Assembly: GCA_963665455.1 (NCBI GenBank)
Contig: OY762279.1
Coordinates: 4,154,001 to 4,218,000, forward strand
Source of the DNA: VXNE01 sp963665455
GTDB lineage: Bacteria > Pseudomonadota > Gammaproteobacteria > Pseudomonadales > Azotimanducaceae
DNA length: 64,000 bases
Reading direction: 5' to 3'
Part shown: positions 7,769 to 17,236 of the stretch, one piece after another
Layout of the letters: each line of letters begins with the position of its first letter
Numbering within the stretch: the first letter of the stretch is position 1
The notes under the pieces: generated by a model
What the model was told of the DNA's origin: nothing
Databases searched by the model: none
Seen by the model: only the letters and a program-made list of their open reading frames with translations
Position numbers and translations under genes: made by a program

Positions 7769-9292
7769 GTGCTTACACGGCTTGCCGCGCATGGGAACGG
7801 GGCTCGCCGGCCCGCCGGATACGCAGCCCTGGTGGAACGCCACGGGCTCGAGGTCATCCCAAACTGGCATACGTCCTACGTGCTGACCCGCGGCGTCCAC
7901 CGGCGCGAGGCCGACGGCGATTCCGTCGTCGAAGAGTATCCCGCCAGCTACTGGCCCGGAGACGGATTCGGCGCGCAGCTCGAATTCGCGCTCAAGTACG
8001 ACGGCACCAATCTGGCCATCCTCGCCAAGCTGTTCGAGGAGACGGCGGAATCCCAAATGCTCGCCTACGTGCACGCGAAGCCGACGGGGAAGTACGTGCG
8101 CCGGGCGTGGTTTCTCTACGAGTTCCTCACCGGCAGTCGGCTGCCGCTGGATGATCTGCCTGCTCGCGGCAGCTATGTTGATCTGCTCGAACCAGACGCC
8201 TACTACACCATCACACCGAGCCGGCGTGTGCGACGTCAGCGCATCAACGACAACCTCCTTGGGGACAGCGCCTTTTGCCCGACCGTGCGCCGAACGGACA
8301 CGCTACGGCGGCAGGAGGACGCCGACCTGTCCCAAAGATGTCTCGACGTGGTGTCCAGCTACCCAAAGGCGCTTTTGAGACGGGCACTTGGCTATCTCTA
8401 CGAGAAGGAGACGAAGTCCTCCTTCGCAATCGAGCACGCCGAGATCGACTCCACGCGGACCGAGCGTTTCGTTGCCCTATTGCAGTCGGCGGAGGCGGAA
8501 GACTACTGTCGACGCGACGCCCTGATTGACCTGCAGAACCGCATCGTGGACCCGCGTTTCCGCGATACGAACTATCGCCAACACCAGAACTACGTTGGCC
8601 AGTCCATGGACTTGCATCGGGAGATCATCCACTTCGTTGGGGCGAAGCCGGCGTCCCTGGAGGGCCTGATGTCCGGCTTGATCGCCGCTCATCGGCGCAT
8701 GGAATCGGGGGCCGTGCACGCCGCGATTCACGCCGCCGTCATCGCCTACGGATTCGTCTTTCTGCATCCGTTCGAGGACGGCAATGGACGCATCCACCGG
8801 TTCCTGATCCACAACATCCTGGCCCGCCGGGGCTTCACGCCGCCGGGCCTGATCTTCCCCGTGTCCGCGGCCATATTGAACCGGCCGCAGGACTACGACG
8901 ATTCGCTGGAGGCGTTCTCGCGTCAGCTCATGCCGCTGGTGGACTATCTCCTGGACGCCGAGGGCCGGCTGACCGTGCGGAACGAAACCACACCGTGGTA
9001 TCGATTCATCGACTTCACGGCGCAAGCAGAAGCGCTGTTTCGCTTCCTGTCCCACACGATCGACGCGGAACTCGCGCCGGAACTGGCGTTCCTCGCCAGC
9101 TTCGATCGCGCGAAGGCGGCCATTCAGGACATCGTGGACATGCCCGACCGGAAGATCGAACTCTTCGTTCGCCTCTGCCGGGAAAACGGAGGCCGGCTCT
9201 CGAAGGCGAAGCGCGAGAGCCAGTTCGCGATGCTCTCGGACGTGGAGGTTGCCGCCATGGAGCGAGCTCTAGCATCCGCGTGGAGCGACTGA
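7769..9292 (+). CDS. Fic-domain protein (AMPylase-like)
   Basis: 507-aa Fic protein. The catalytic motif HPFEDGNGRIHR is near residue 333 and is complete, so AMP transfer to a target hydroxyl is expected. An inhibitory-helix-like SSFAIE sequence sits N-terminal to it near residue 217, as in self-inhibited class II Fic proteins. The C-terminal part (about 400-507) is helical and may be a winged-helix module. The GTG at 7769 was chosen because AGGAGGAGG lies 5-7 nt upstream; an in-frame ATG at 7745 lacks that spacing. Direct repeats sit just upstream. It lies between two PIN toxin-antitoxin pairs. Confidence 0.88.
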   Translation: MLTRLAAHGNGARRPAGYAALVERHGLEVIPNWHTSYVLTRGVHRREADGDSVVEEYPASYWPGDGFGAQLEFALKYDGTNLAILAKLFEETAESQMLAYVHAKPTGKYVRRAWFLYEFLTGSRLPLDDLPARGSYVDLLEPDAYYTITPSRRVRRQRINDNLLGDSAFCPTVRRTDTLRRQEDADLSQRCLDVVSSYPKALLRRALGYLYEKETKSSFAIEHAEIDSTRTERFVALLQSAEAEDYCRRDALIDLQNRIVDPRFRDTNYRQHQNYVGQSMDLHREIIHFVGAKPASLEGLMSGLIAAHRRMESGAVHAAIHAAVIAYGFVFLHPFEDGNGRIHRFLIHNILARRGFTPPGLIFPVSAAILNRPQDYDDSLEAFSRQLMPLVDYLLDAEGRLTVRNETTPWYRFIDFTAQAEALFRFLSHTIDAELAPELAFLASFDRAKAAIQDIVDMPDRKIELFVRLCRENGGRLSKAKRESQFAMLSDVEVAAMERALASAWSD

Positions 9293-9424
9293 AGCCGACA
9301 GTGGACCGGCCACCGGCACCGTGACACTCCGCGCACTCCCGCTCGGCGATCTGCTGGCCAGTTTCAGTCGCGTGGGCAGGCAGGCAAAGGAGGCTTGCCG
9401 CCAAGACCCAAGGATAGCGATCCC

Positions 9425-9847
9425 TCACGGTCCGGTTGGCTGGCGCGGAAACACCAGGTCGAGTTCGATCCCTTGGAAGTCCCGTACGTTCAGCGTCGCT
9501 AGGGTGAAGCCCTTGCTCTTGGCCACGCCCGCGATCTGCGAGTCCGGCAGGCTCATCGGGAGGCCATCCATCTGGCGACGGCTTCGGCATCCCGCGCTGG
9601 CCGTAGCCGCACCGGCATCGAAGGGAATCGGCTCTCCAAACAGGTCCACGATTTCCGCGAACACGCGCGCCAAACGGTCGCGCTGCCTACCAGCAGGCAA
9701 GATGTTCACGCCAAAGGAAATCTCGTCGACGGTAATCGCCGAGATGGCCAACGTCGATACCGGATGCCGGTCCAACCACCGCATGACCTCTGGATCGGGC
9801 CCCACGCGCATGCTCTCGGAAATAACGTTGGTGTCCAGCAGGATCAT
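9425..9847 (-). CDS. VapC/FitB-type PIN toxin
   Basis: 140-aa PIN-domain protein: D5 in MILLDTNVISE, E in ISAITVDEISFG, and the late acidic cluster SLPDSQIAGVA followed by TLNVRDFQGI. This is the FitB/VapC pattern of a metal-dependent RNase toxin. Its start overlaps the stop of the antitoxin gene by 4 bp on the same strand. The interval 9293-9424 between it and the Fic gene holds no recognisable gene. Confidence 0.88.
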   Translation of the reverse strand: MILLDTNVISESMRVGPDPEVMRWLDRHPVSTLAISAITVDEISFGVNILPAGRQRDRLARVFAEIVDLFGEPIPFDAGAATASAGCRSRRQMDGLPMSLPDSQIAGVAKSKGFTLATLNVRDFQGIELDLVFPRQPTGP

Positions 9848-10095
9848 CGACTGTCACCATAGTCTTCGGACGTAAAGTCGATCGGCCTCACGACCTCGCG
9901 ATCCGGTAGCACGAGATCGTGGCCGGCGTCGCCAACGATGCGGCGAATCGCGACACCCACGGGCTCATCGTCCGCGACCGCCGCTCGCAGGATGCGCCGA
10001 ACGGACTCCTCCAACGACACGGCATCGCGGCTCGCTCGCGCCTTCAACCGCTCGACCACGTCATCCTCGAGTCTACGAATGCTCAGACTAGCCAC
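9844..10095 (-). CDS. FitA-like ribbon-helix-helix antitoxin
   Basis: 83-aa protein beginning MASLSIRRLEDDVVERLKARA, the canonical FitA/Arc-type ribbon-helix-helix start, then SLEESVRRILRAAV. The acidic C-terminus (REVVRPIDFTSEDYGDSR) likely blocks the PIN active site of the downstream partner. It is the first gene of the pair and probably autoregulates it. Confidence 0.88.
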   Translation of the reverse strand: MASLSIRRLEDDVVERLKARASRDAVSLEESVRRILRAAVADDEPVGVAIRRIVGDAGHDLVLPDREVVRPIDFTSEDYGDSR

Positions 10096-10443
10096 ACGGC
10101 AATCCTCGTTGCTTGGCGGGGCAGCGCCATGCTAGCAGATTCGAGAGAGTGCACGCACCCGGCGTCGCGACGAAGTGACGATGGGTGGCGAGCGGAGTCT
10201 TATCCCGGGGACTCGGGCGTGCCCTGGCCCCCCAAGGAGCCTACCCGAAGAACCACCCGCTACTATCTTGAGGACTACGGTGCGGCCGATTGGGCGCCAG
10301 GGAGTCGGACAGGCGGCTGCGCGAAACTTGATTTCGTTCGGACGCGGCACGCCTGACTATTCGAACGGGCTGCTCGGCGTCTCCGTGGAGACACGTCTTT
10401 AACGCGACTTCCCTAACTCGGAGGCGCGGCACCCGCGCCCCGA
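10096..10443. other. 348-bp gap without a recognisable gene
   Basis: I see no protein family, tRNA or strong terminator here. A short perfect palindrome GTCTCCGTGGAGAC near 10380 is the only notable structure. The right part presumably holds the end of the Uma2 transcript and the left part the promoter of the FitA/VapC pair. Confidence 0.4.
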
Positions 10444-11064
10444 TCAACGGCGACCGACCGCACGCGCGGACTCGAAGACCGCGTCCACCTCGACGCCGAA
10501 GCCTCCCAAGATTCGTGAGTCGGCCCGTTCCCCCAGGCCATGCACGCCCTGCTCGACGTACGCGTCGCCCTCCAGCACGAGCACGGTCACCATGTCAGTG
10601 CGCGGGTCGACGATCCAGTACTCCGGGATTCCGGCCTCGGCGTAGTCGCTCCGCTTGACGACGTAGTCGCGGGCCGGATCGTCGGGACTAACCACCTCCA
10701 ACACCAAGTCCGCGCCCATCCATTGGGTGCCCCCCCGGCGCGGATCCGCCGCATCCACGAGCAGCAGCAGGTCCGGCTCGCGGTACTTGCCCTCGCGGAT
10801 GCGCAACGGAAACGCGGCCAACAGGACGATGCCGCCGAGAGGCTCCACGCATGCCGCGAACGCGCGGTAGAGGAACTGTAGGACAAGCTGATGGGTCTCG
10901 GTCGGCCTCGGCGGCTCCTCAATGCGACCGTCGGTCATCTCGACGTGCCGCGCCGTGTGGCCCGCGAGCCACATGTAGTCGCCGTCGCTCCAAGCGCCCT
11001 GCCGCGGGGTGGCGTCGCGCACCATGGCGTCCACGGCCTGTTGCGTGGTCGCGGCAGTATCCAT
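10444..11064 (-). CDS. Uma2-family (DUF820) restriction-endonuclease-fold protein
   Basis: 206-aa protein of the Uma2 family. It has the family's nuclease-fold core: EPDLLLLVD (acidic residue of the PD-(D/E)xK-like site), then DLVLEVVSPDD and RDYVVKRSDYAEAGIPEYWIVDP. The E-x-V block followed by K in the last segment matches the usual catalytic order. Uma2 proteins are abundant in cyanobacteria and in large environmental genomes; their cellular role is not established. It stands alone on the reverse strand beside the toxin-antitoxin patch. Confidence 0.85.
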   Translation of the reverse strand: MDTAATTQQAVDAMVRDATPRQGAWSDGDYMWLAGHTARHVEMTDGRIEEPPRPTETHQLVLQFLYRAFAACVEPLGGIVLLAAFPLRIREGKYREPDLLLLVDAADPRRGGTQWMGADLVLEVVSPDDPARDYVVKRSDYAEAGIPEYWIVDPRTDMVTVLVLEGDAYVEQGVHGLGERADSRILGGFGVEVDAVFESARAVGRR

Positions 11065-11177
11065 GGCCCTAACCGTACATTGAATGGTCGCGAGCGGCTA
11101 CCGGCTCCGCCGGCCTCCGTTGCGCACCATCGAAGGAGGTCCGATGCCGCCAAGCGGCCCGGCTGGGCCGAGCCGGA

Positions 11178-11813
11178 TCAAGCGCTCGCGCTAGGCCGCC
11201 CGGATACCTCCGCATGCCAGCGCTTCAGGTTCGCGCACTCGTCCGGGATCGGCACGCGGGCCGCCCCGGCGGCGAAATCCACCGTGCAGAGCGCCGTGAT
11301 GTCGGCGATCGAGAAATCGTCCCCGGCGATGTACCGCGAGTCGGCGAGGTCGTTGTCGAGGGTGGCGTACCAGCGCACCAAGCTCGCCTTGCCGCGGTCG
11401 GCCAGGGCCGGGATGGCGTCGACGGTGCCGACGTTGCCGCCGAGTCCGCGCTCGCGGAAGCCCGGGAACGCGTTGCGGAACGCCTCCATCGCCGCGAGCA
11501 TGCCGTCGAACTCCATGTGCCGTTGGCGCGCCTCGACGTGGGCCTTGCTCACCGCGTCCGTGCCGAGCAGCGGCGGCTCCGGGTGCGTCTCCTCGAGGTA
11601 GCGGCAGATGGCGACCGATTCGTCGAGCACCGTGCCGTCGTCCAGCACCAACGCGGGCAGCAATCCACGGGGGCTCACGGCGAGGAAATCCTCGGTTAGG
11701 TTCTCGCCACCCACGATGTCCACCTGCTGGTTCTCGCAGGTCACGCCCTTCTCCGCCATGAACATGCGCACGCGGCGCGGGTTCGGGGCCATCTTGCTGT
11801 CGTATAACTTCAT
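11178..11813 (-). CDS. Glutathione S-transferase
   Basis: 211-aa GST. The N-terminal thioredoxin-like domain (about 1-80) has the VSPRGLLPALVLDDGTVLDES glutathione-binding pattern in which LPALVLDD contains the cis-Pro and E-S contacts glutathione. The C-terminal helical domain (about 90-211) includes FSIADITALCTVDFA, the usual N-capping box. It probably conjugates or reductively processes electrophiles in the cytoplasm. The gene is monocistronic in appearance. Confidence 0.88.
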   Translation of the reverse strand: MKLYDSKMAPNPRRVRMFMAEKGVTCENQQVDIVGGENLTEDFLAVSPRGLLPALVLDDGTVLDESVAICRYLEETHPEPPLLGTDAVSKAHVEARQRHMEFDGMLAAMEAFRNAFPGFRERGLGGNVGTVDAIPALADRGKASLVRWYATLDNDLADSRYIAGDDFSIADITALCTVDFAAGAARVPIPDECANLKRWHAEVSGRPSASA

Positions 11814-11963
11814 CGCCGGTCTGCTCCCCCATTCGCGACTGTCGAAAGACGCGCACCCTAACAGGTCGCGCGTTACGTCTCCACGAACAACACCCGATCG
11901 AGCACGGCCCCATCCGCCACGCCGTTCAGCTCCCGCCCACGGTCTTCGGGGTCTCGGCGGCGA

Positions 11964-12890
11964 TTACGTGGATGGATCGGCGGCGTCGAAGGCGCTCAAC
12001 ACCTCGCGGTCGAGTTCGTCGTACACGTCGGGCTTGTTCGGGATCCTCTGCAGCATGAACTCCTGCACCCCCGCCGCGATGAAGTCCCGCGCCCGGTCGA
12101 TCACGTACTCGGGCGGCCCGATCATCTGCCAGTCCATCCCCTGGCGCAGCTTGCGCGCCGCGTCCTCGTCCCGCTCGATCCGCATCGGGACGTGGACGGA
12201 CTTCGTGATCTCGGAAGGGTCCCGGCCGATGGCCTCGCAATGCTCCTCCAGGACACCGATCAGCTCCCGGAGTTCGTCCGGGCCCGCGATCACGTTCATG
12301 ATGTCGCCGTACTTCGCCAACGTCTTCAACGTGCGCGTGCGCCCCTTGCCGCCGACCATGATGGGCGGATGCGGCTGCTGGATGCCCTTCGGCCAAAACG
12401 GCGCCTGCTTCAGCCGGTAGTAGCGGCCCTGGTAGTCGAAGAGCTCCTCGGAGGTAAACAGCAGCTTGAGGATCTCGCAGGCCTCCTCCAGCCGGTCCTG
12501 CCGCTCCCGCATCGACGGGAACTCCCAGCTGAAGGCCTGGTGCTCGCGGACGTTCCAGCCCGCGCCGATGCCGATCTCAAGGCGACCGTTCGAGATGTGG
12601 TCCACCGTCGCCGCCATCTTGGCGAGGAGCGCGGGATTGCGATACGTGTTGCCGGTGACCAGCACGCCGAGGCGCAGCCGTTCCGTGACGGCCGCGGCGC
12701 CGGTCAGGAGCGACCAGCCCTCGAACGTCGGGAAGGAGTCGTGGGGGAGCACCTCGTCCGTGCGGCTGGCCGGCGGCAGGAAGTGATCGTAGAACCAGGC
12801 GCCATGCCAACGGCCGCGTTCCATCACCGCGAGGGTCGCCTTGATGTCCTCCCAACTCGTGTTCTGGTTGTGCAGTTGCGATCCAAACAT
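11964..12890 (-). CDS. Luciferase-like (LLM class) flavin oxidoreductase
   Basis: 308-aa TIM-barrel protein of the bacterial luciferase family. Marks are GVLVTGNTYRNPALLAKMAAT, then DHISNGRLEIGIGAGW, the classic F420- or FMN-binding LLM stretch, and PHPPIMVGGKGRTRTLKTLAKYGD. The substrate and cofactor cannot be decided from sequence. It is the first of three LLM paralogues in this window (others at 24.4 and 34.1 kb). It follows an SDR on the same strand with a double hairpin between them. Confidence 0.88.
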   Translation of the reverse strand: MFGSQLHNQNTSWEDIKATLAVMERGRWHGAWFYDHFLPPASRTDEVLPHDSFPTFEGWSLLTGAAAVTERLRLGVLVTGNTYRNPALLAKMAATVDHISNGRLEIGIGAGWNVREHQAFSWEFPSMRERQDRLEEACEILKLLFTSEELFDYQGRYYRLKQAPFWPKGIQQPHPPIMVGGKGRTRTLKTLAKYGDIMNVIAGPDELRELIGVLEEHCEAIGRDPSEITKSVHVPMRIERDEDAARKLRQGMDWQMIGPPEYVIDRARDFIAAGVQEFMLQRIPNKPDVYDELDREVLSAFDAADPST

Positions 12891-12908
12891 GCGTATGCTC
12901 CTGTAGAA

Positions 12909-12951
12909 GAAGTTTCGCGCAGCGAAACTTCCAACGCGACCGGAGGTCGCG
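12909..12951. terminator. Tandem perfect hairpins between SDR and LLM genes
   Basis: Two hairpins lie back to back: GAAGTTTCGC (12909-12918) with GCGAAACTTC (12922-12931), a perfect 10-bp stem with a 3-nt loop; and CGCGACC (12935-12941) with GGTCGCG (12945-12951). The pair begins 3 bp after the SDR stop and ends 18 bp before the LLM start on the reverse strand. No T-run follows, so it may be an mRNA-stability or attenuation element rather than a full terminator. Confidence 0.5.
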
Positions 12952-12953
12952 CC

Positions 12954-13724
12954 TCAGCGTGCCGTGTAGCCGCCGTCCACCGGCAGCACGATGCCGGTGA
13001 TGAAGCTCGCGTCGTCGCTCGCGAGGAACACCGCCGCCGCCGCGATCTCCTCGGGCTGCCCGAAACGGCCCATGGGATGCATGCCCGCGATGCCCTCCTG
13101 CACCTCCTCGAACTCCCGGACCGGGGCCGTCATCGGGGTCTCGATGTAGCCGGGGGCGATGGCGTTGACGCGCACGCCCTGACGCGCATAGGCGATGGCG
13201 TACTGCTTGGTCAGTCCGTTGACGCCGTGCTTGGAGGCGACGTAGGCCCCGGTGGTCCCGCTCACCTCCCCCGGATCGACGGGCACCGGCCCGGTGAGCC
13301 CGACCAGTCCCGCGATGGATGCTGTATTGACGATGGCCCCGCCACCCCGCGCGGCGAGGAAGGGCGCGCCGTGGACGAGGCCGTGGTAGACGCCGGTCAG
13401 GTTCACGGCGATGGTCCGATCCCAACCGTGTTCGGCACCTCCCACGCCGGCATTGTTGAACACGATGTCGAGCCCACCGAGTTCGTCGACCGTCCGGTCG
13501 AGGGCCGCACGCACATGCTCGCCGTCCGTGACGTCGAGGGCCAATTCCGCCGCCGCGTTGGCACCGGTCGTGGCGATGGCCGCCACCGTCGCCCGTGCGG
13601 CCGCGGCGTCGATGTCCGCGCACATCACGGCCGCCCCTTCCCGGGCCATCCGAATCGCGCTGGCGCGCCCGATGCCGCTCCCGGCGCCCGTCACCAGCGC
13701 GACCTTCCCGTCCAGTGTGCCCAT
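12954..13724 (-). CDS. SDR family oxidoreductase
   Basis: 256-aa classical short-chain dehydrogenase. NAD(P)-binding glycines in VTGAGSGIGRASA (residues 11-23), acidic D in ADIDAAAA suggesting NAD preference, NNAG motif, catalytic Ser in NTASIAGL, and the YVASK active-site Tyr/Lys pair. The C-terminal PVDGGYTAR is the usual ending. An insert between the catalytic Ser and Tyr (about ten residues with PVPVDPGEVSG) is longer than in typical members. It diverges from the next SDR gene, with 92 bp between the starts for two promoters. Confidence 0.9.
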   Translation of the reverse strand: MGTLDGKVALVTGAGSGIGRASAIRMAREGAAVMCADIDAAAARATVAAIATTGANAAAELALDVTDGEHVRAALDRTVDELGGLDIVFNNAGVGGAEHGWDRTIAVNLTGVYHGLVHGAPFLAARGGGAIVNTASIAGLVGLTGPVPVDPGEVSGTTGAYVASKHGVNGLTKQYAIAYARQGVRVNAIAPGYIETPMTAPVREFEEVQEGIAGMHPMGRFGQPEEIAAAAVFLASDDASFITGIVLPVDGGYTAR

Positions 13725-13816
13725 GGCCTCTCGCTCCCGTGCGTGAAGCCGCGAGCCTATCAGACGCCGGAGGCATTCGAGATAACATCCGCCCTTTGCG
13801 GGCCCGAGTCGGCGAC

Positions 13817-14608
13817 ATGACAGAGAACTTCTACGAACACCTGTTCGGCGTGCGGGGGAAGGTGGCGCTGGTCACGGGCGGCACCCGCGGCATCGGCCTG
13901 ATGATCGCCGAGGGCCTCGTGCGCGCCGGTGCCCGGGTCTACGTCGCCTCGCGCAAGGTGGATGCCTGCGAAGCGGCGCAGGCGACCCTCGCCCCCCTCG
14001 GCGAGTGCGTCGCGATTCCCGCCGACCTCGCCACCATCGAGGGCTGCCACGCTCTCGCCGACGAGATCGCGTCGCGCGAGGAACGCCTCGACCTCCTCGT
14101 GAACAACGCGGGCCTGACCTGGAACCAGCCGATCGACGAGTTTCCCGAGAAGGGCTGGGACCGCGTCATGGACTTGGACGTGAAGGGCCCCTTCTTCCTG
14201 ATCCAGCGTCTGCTGCCGCAGCTGCGGGCGGCGGCGAGCCACGACCGGCGGGCGGCCATCGTCAACGTCTCCTCCGTCAACGCGCTCAAGCCGAGTGGCC
14301 TCGCGAACTACTCCTACGCCGCCGCGAAGGCGGGGCTCAACCAGTTGAGCGCACAGCTCGCACGGGACCTGATGGACGACCACATCAACGTCAACGTGAT
14401 CTGTCCGGGTCCGTTCAAATCCAAGATGACCGCGCCGCTCTACGCCACCGAGGAGATGGATCGGCAGGTGATCGAGAGCTTTCCCATGAAGCGCTGGGGC
14501 GCGATGGAGGACGTGGCCGGGCTGACGATCTTCTTCGCCTCCCGCGCGGGGTCGTATCTCAGCGGCCAGGTGGTCGCCTGCGACGGCGGCTCGACGGCGA
14601 TCGGCTGA
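13817..14608 (+). CDS. SDR family oxidoreductase
   Basis: 263-aa classical SDR: VTGGTRGIGLMIAEGL nucleotide-binding loop, NNAG, catalytic Ser in NVSSVNAL, and YSYAAAK with the Tyr-x-x-x-Lys pair. SRK after the second strand suggests NADPH preference. The ATG at 13817 was chosen because the fold begins there; the frame stays open upstream. It resembles RhlG/gluconate-5-dehydrogenase-like reductases in its FYEHLFGVRGKVALVTG start. It is followed after 33 bp by another SDR, probably one operon. Confidence 0.9.
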   Translation: MTENFYEHLFGVRGKVALVTGGTRGIGLMIAEGLVRAGARVYVASRKVDACEAAQATLAPLGECVAIPADLATIEGCHALADEIASREERLDLLVNNAGLTWNQPIDEFPEKGWDRVMDLDVKGPFFLIQRLLPQLRAAASHDRRAAIVNVSSVNALKPSGLANYSYAAAKAGLNQLSAQLARDLMDDHINVNVICPGPFKSKMTAPLYATEEMDRQVIESFPMKRWGAMEDVAGLTIFFASRAGSYLSGQVVACDGGSTAIG

Positions 14609-14641
14609 CCCACGCACAACAACATTCACAGGAGAGGACAC

Positions 14642-15445
<804 letters not shown>

Positions 15446-15462
15446 GGCGCGCCGGGCCGACC

Positions 15463-16335
15463 TTGCCGAACTCCGACGCAGCGCCGCCGGCGCGACGGCT
15501 GCGGCAAGCGTGCCTCGGCATGCTCTGCATGCTATCGGCCTGTGCATCGGTCCCCGCGAAACCCACCCTCGACCTCGGGCGGTTCACGCCACAGTCGCTA
15601 CGGGAGCTCATCGCACGTGCGCACGAGTTCCAAGGGGCGGGGCCGCGCATCGAGTTCCTGTCGCGCCAGTTCCTCGGCGTGCCGTACGGGGCGGAACGCC
15701 TAGTCGGAACGGCGGACACGCCCGAGGCGCTCACCATCAACCTGGCGGCCCTCGACTGCTACACCTATCTCGACTACGTCGAAGCACTGCGTCGCTCCGC
15801 CGCGTTCGACGACTTCCCCGGGCAGGTCACCGCCGTGCGCTACCTCCATGGGGAAGTCTCCTGGCGCAGCCGTCGTCATTTCTTCTCGGACTGGGTCAGC
15901 GGCGACGCCGGGCCGGTGCGCGACGCCACCGCGCACGTTGGCGGCGACGCGACTGTCTTTGCCCGCAAGGAACTGAATCGCGGCGAGGACGGCGGCGTCC
16001 TACTCGCGGGCATCCCGGTGGTGGAACGCACGATCGCCTACATCCCCGCGGAACGGCTCGACGAAACCTTCATGCGGCGGCTCGCGACCGGCGACTACCT
16101 AGGCGTCTACGCGGAGGCCATGGGGCTCGACGTCTCCCACGCCGGCATCGCCGTCCACCGCCCGGACGGGCCGTACTTTCGCCACGCCTCGACCCTGCGC
16201 GGGCAACGCCGGGTGGTCGAGGTACCGCTGCTGGACTATTTCCGGAAGACCCCGGGCATGGTGGTGTACCGGGCCCTGACGACGGGCGGACTCACGCCAC
16301 CCGCACGCCGTGCCAGAAGGCGACCCGTCCGGTGA
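15463..16335 (+). CDS. DUF1460 putative lipoprotein (NlpC/P60-like amidase)
   Basis: 290-aa protein with a TTG start that preserves a full lipoprotein signal: basic PARRLRQ, hydrophobic LGMLCML, lipobox LSAC. The DUF1460 domain follows, with the putative nucleophile Cys in ALDCYTYLDYVEAL and the HAGIAV segment carrying the partner His. Members are structurally related to NlpC/P60 peptidoglycan hydrolases and likely cleave peptidoglycan fragments at the outer membrane. Its last 44 bp overlap the end of the convergent DUF427 gene. Confidence 0.75.
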   Translation: MPNSDAAPPARRLRQACLGMLCMLSACASVPAKPTLDLGRFTPQSLRELIARAHEFQGAGPRIEFLSRQFLGVPYGAERLVGTADTPEALTINLAALDCYTYLDYVEALRRSAAFDDFPGQVTAVRYLHGEVSWRSRRHFFSDWVSGDAGPVRDATAHVGGDATVFARKELNRGEDGGVLLAGIPVVERTIAYIPAERLDETFMRRLATGDYLGVYAEAMGLDVSHAGIAVHRPDGPYFRHASTLRGQRRVVEVPLLDYFRKTPGMVVYRALTTGGLTPPARRARRRPVR

Positions 16336-16570
16336 TCTCCTTCGCCGCGTCCTTCGGCGTGTGGTAGATCCACGCGGCGTCGCGGTTCGTCTCGCCGTCC
16401 ACCACGACGTGGTAGTAGTTGGCGGTGCCCTTCCACGGGCAGTACGAGGTCGTGTCGCTGTCCTCGAAGTGCATCCGATTCAGGGCGTCCGCGGGGAAGT
16501 AGTGGTTCCCCTCGACCACCACCGTGTCACCGCTCTCCGCGAGCACGGTGCCATTCCACGTCGCTTGCAT
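16292..16570 (-). CDS. DUF427 domain protein
   Basis: 92-aa protein consisting of one DUF427 domain: MQATWNGTVLAES, then EGNHYFPADAL, CPWKGTANYY and DAAWIYHTPKDAAKEI. The family is small, widespread and of unknown function; structures show a compact beta-barrel. The start at 16570 has GGGGAGAAG just upstream; an in-frame extension to 16639 has no family resemblance. It overlaps the DUF1460 gene tail to tail by 44 bp. Confidence 0.88.
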   Translation of the reverse strand: MQATWNGTVLAESGDTVVVEGNHYFPADALNRMHFEDSDTTSYCPWKGTANYYHVVVDGETNRDAAWIYHTPKDAAKEITGRVAFWHGVRVA

Positions 16571-16610
16571 CCGCTTCTCCCCTACTTCCAAGCTCTCGCG
16601 ATCATAACGG

Positions 16611-17213
16611 TCACTGGCCATGCGCGCGCCGCGCGGCATCCCGGCCCAGGCACCGGCCCATCCAGGCCGCGACGTTGGGTTGCGCGGCGAAGTCGAGGCC
16701 GCCCATCGTCGCCCAGGCCATCACGCTCGCGACGTTGAGATCCGCCACCGTGAACTCGTTCCCGAGCAGGTAGTCGCGTCCCTCCAGGGCTTGCTCAAGC
16801 ACGTTGAAGGGCCGTTCGAGCGGCTCGGCCGCCAACTTCGCGGCCTCGTCGTCCTGTTCGTAGCCCATGACGCCGAACTTGTGCTTGAGCACGTCGAGGA
16901 GGCCCGGCTCCACCGCGGTCATCACCCAGAAGCTCCAGCGCCACGTCTGGGCCTCGTCCTCGAAGGTGGCTGGGGCGAGCTTGCCGTGCTTGCGGGCGAG
17001 GTAGAGGTTGATCGCCATCGACTCCGCCAGGGTGAACCCGTCGTCGTCGATCGTCGGGGACTGGCCCATGGCGTTGGCGGCCAGCAGTTCGGCGCTTGGC
17101 GTTTGGTTCTCGTCGAAGCCGGGGTCCTGGTCGAACTCGAGGCCCAATTCGCCCGCCATCCAAAGCGTGCGCGTCACCCGCGTCTGGGGGGGTCCGTAGA
17201 TTTTCAACGACAT
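16611..17213 (-). CDS. Glutathione S-transferase
   Basis: 200-aa GST starting MSLKIYGPPQTRVTRTLWMAGELG, with the LAANAMGQSPTIDDDGFTLAES region, where the cis-Pro and E-S contact glutathione, and a C-terminal helical domain with FTVADLNVASVMAWA. T and R in QTRVTRT take the place of the usual catalytic Ser/Tyr region, so the catalytic class is uncertain. The frame is open far upstream across the next gene, but the fold begins at 17213. It is 23 bp downstream of the epimerase gene, likely co-transcribed. Confidence 0.85.
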   Translation of the reverse strand: MSLKIYGPPQTRVTRTLWMAGELGLEFDQDPGFDENQTPSAELLAANAMGQSPTIDDDGFTLAESMAINLYLARKHGKLAPATFEDEAQTWRWSFWVMTAVEPGLLDVLKHKFGVMGYEQDDEAAKLAAEPLERPFNVLEQALEGRDYLLGNEFTVADLNVASVMAWATMGGLDFAAQPNVAAWMGRCLGRDAARRAHGQ

Positions 17214-17236
17214 GATGGGTCTCCTGTCTCGTGGCC

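Noticed and set aside
10096..10443. tRNA or small RNA gene
   Set aside because: No cloverleaf or T-loop pattern found on reading both strands.
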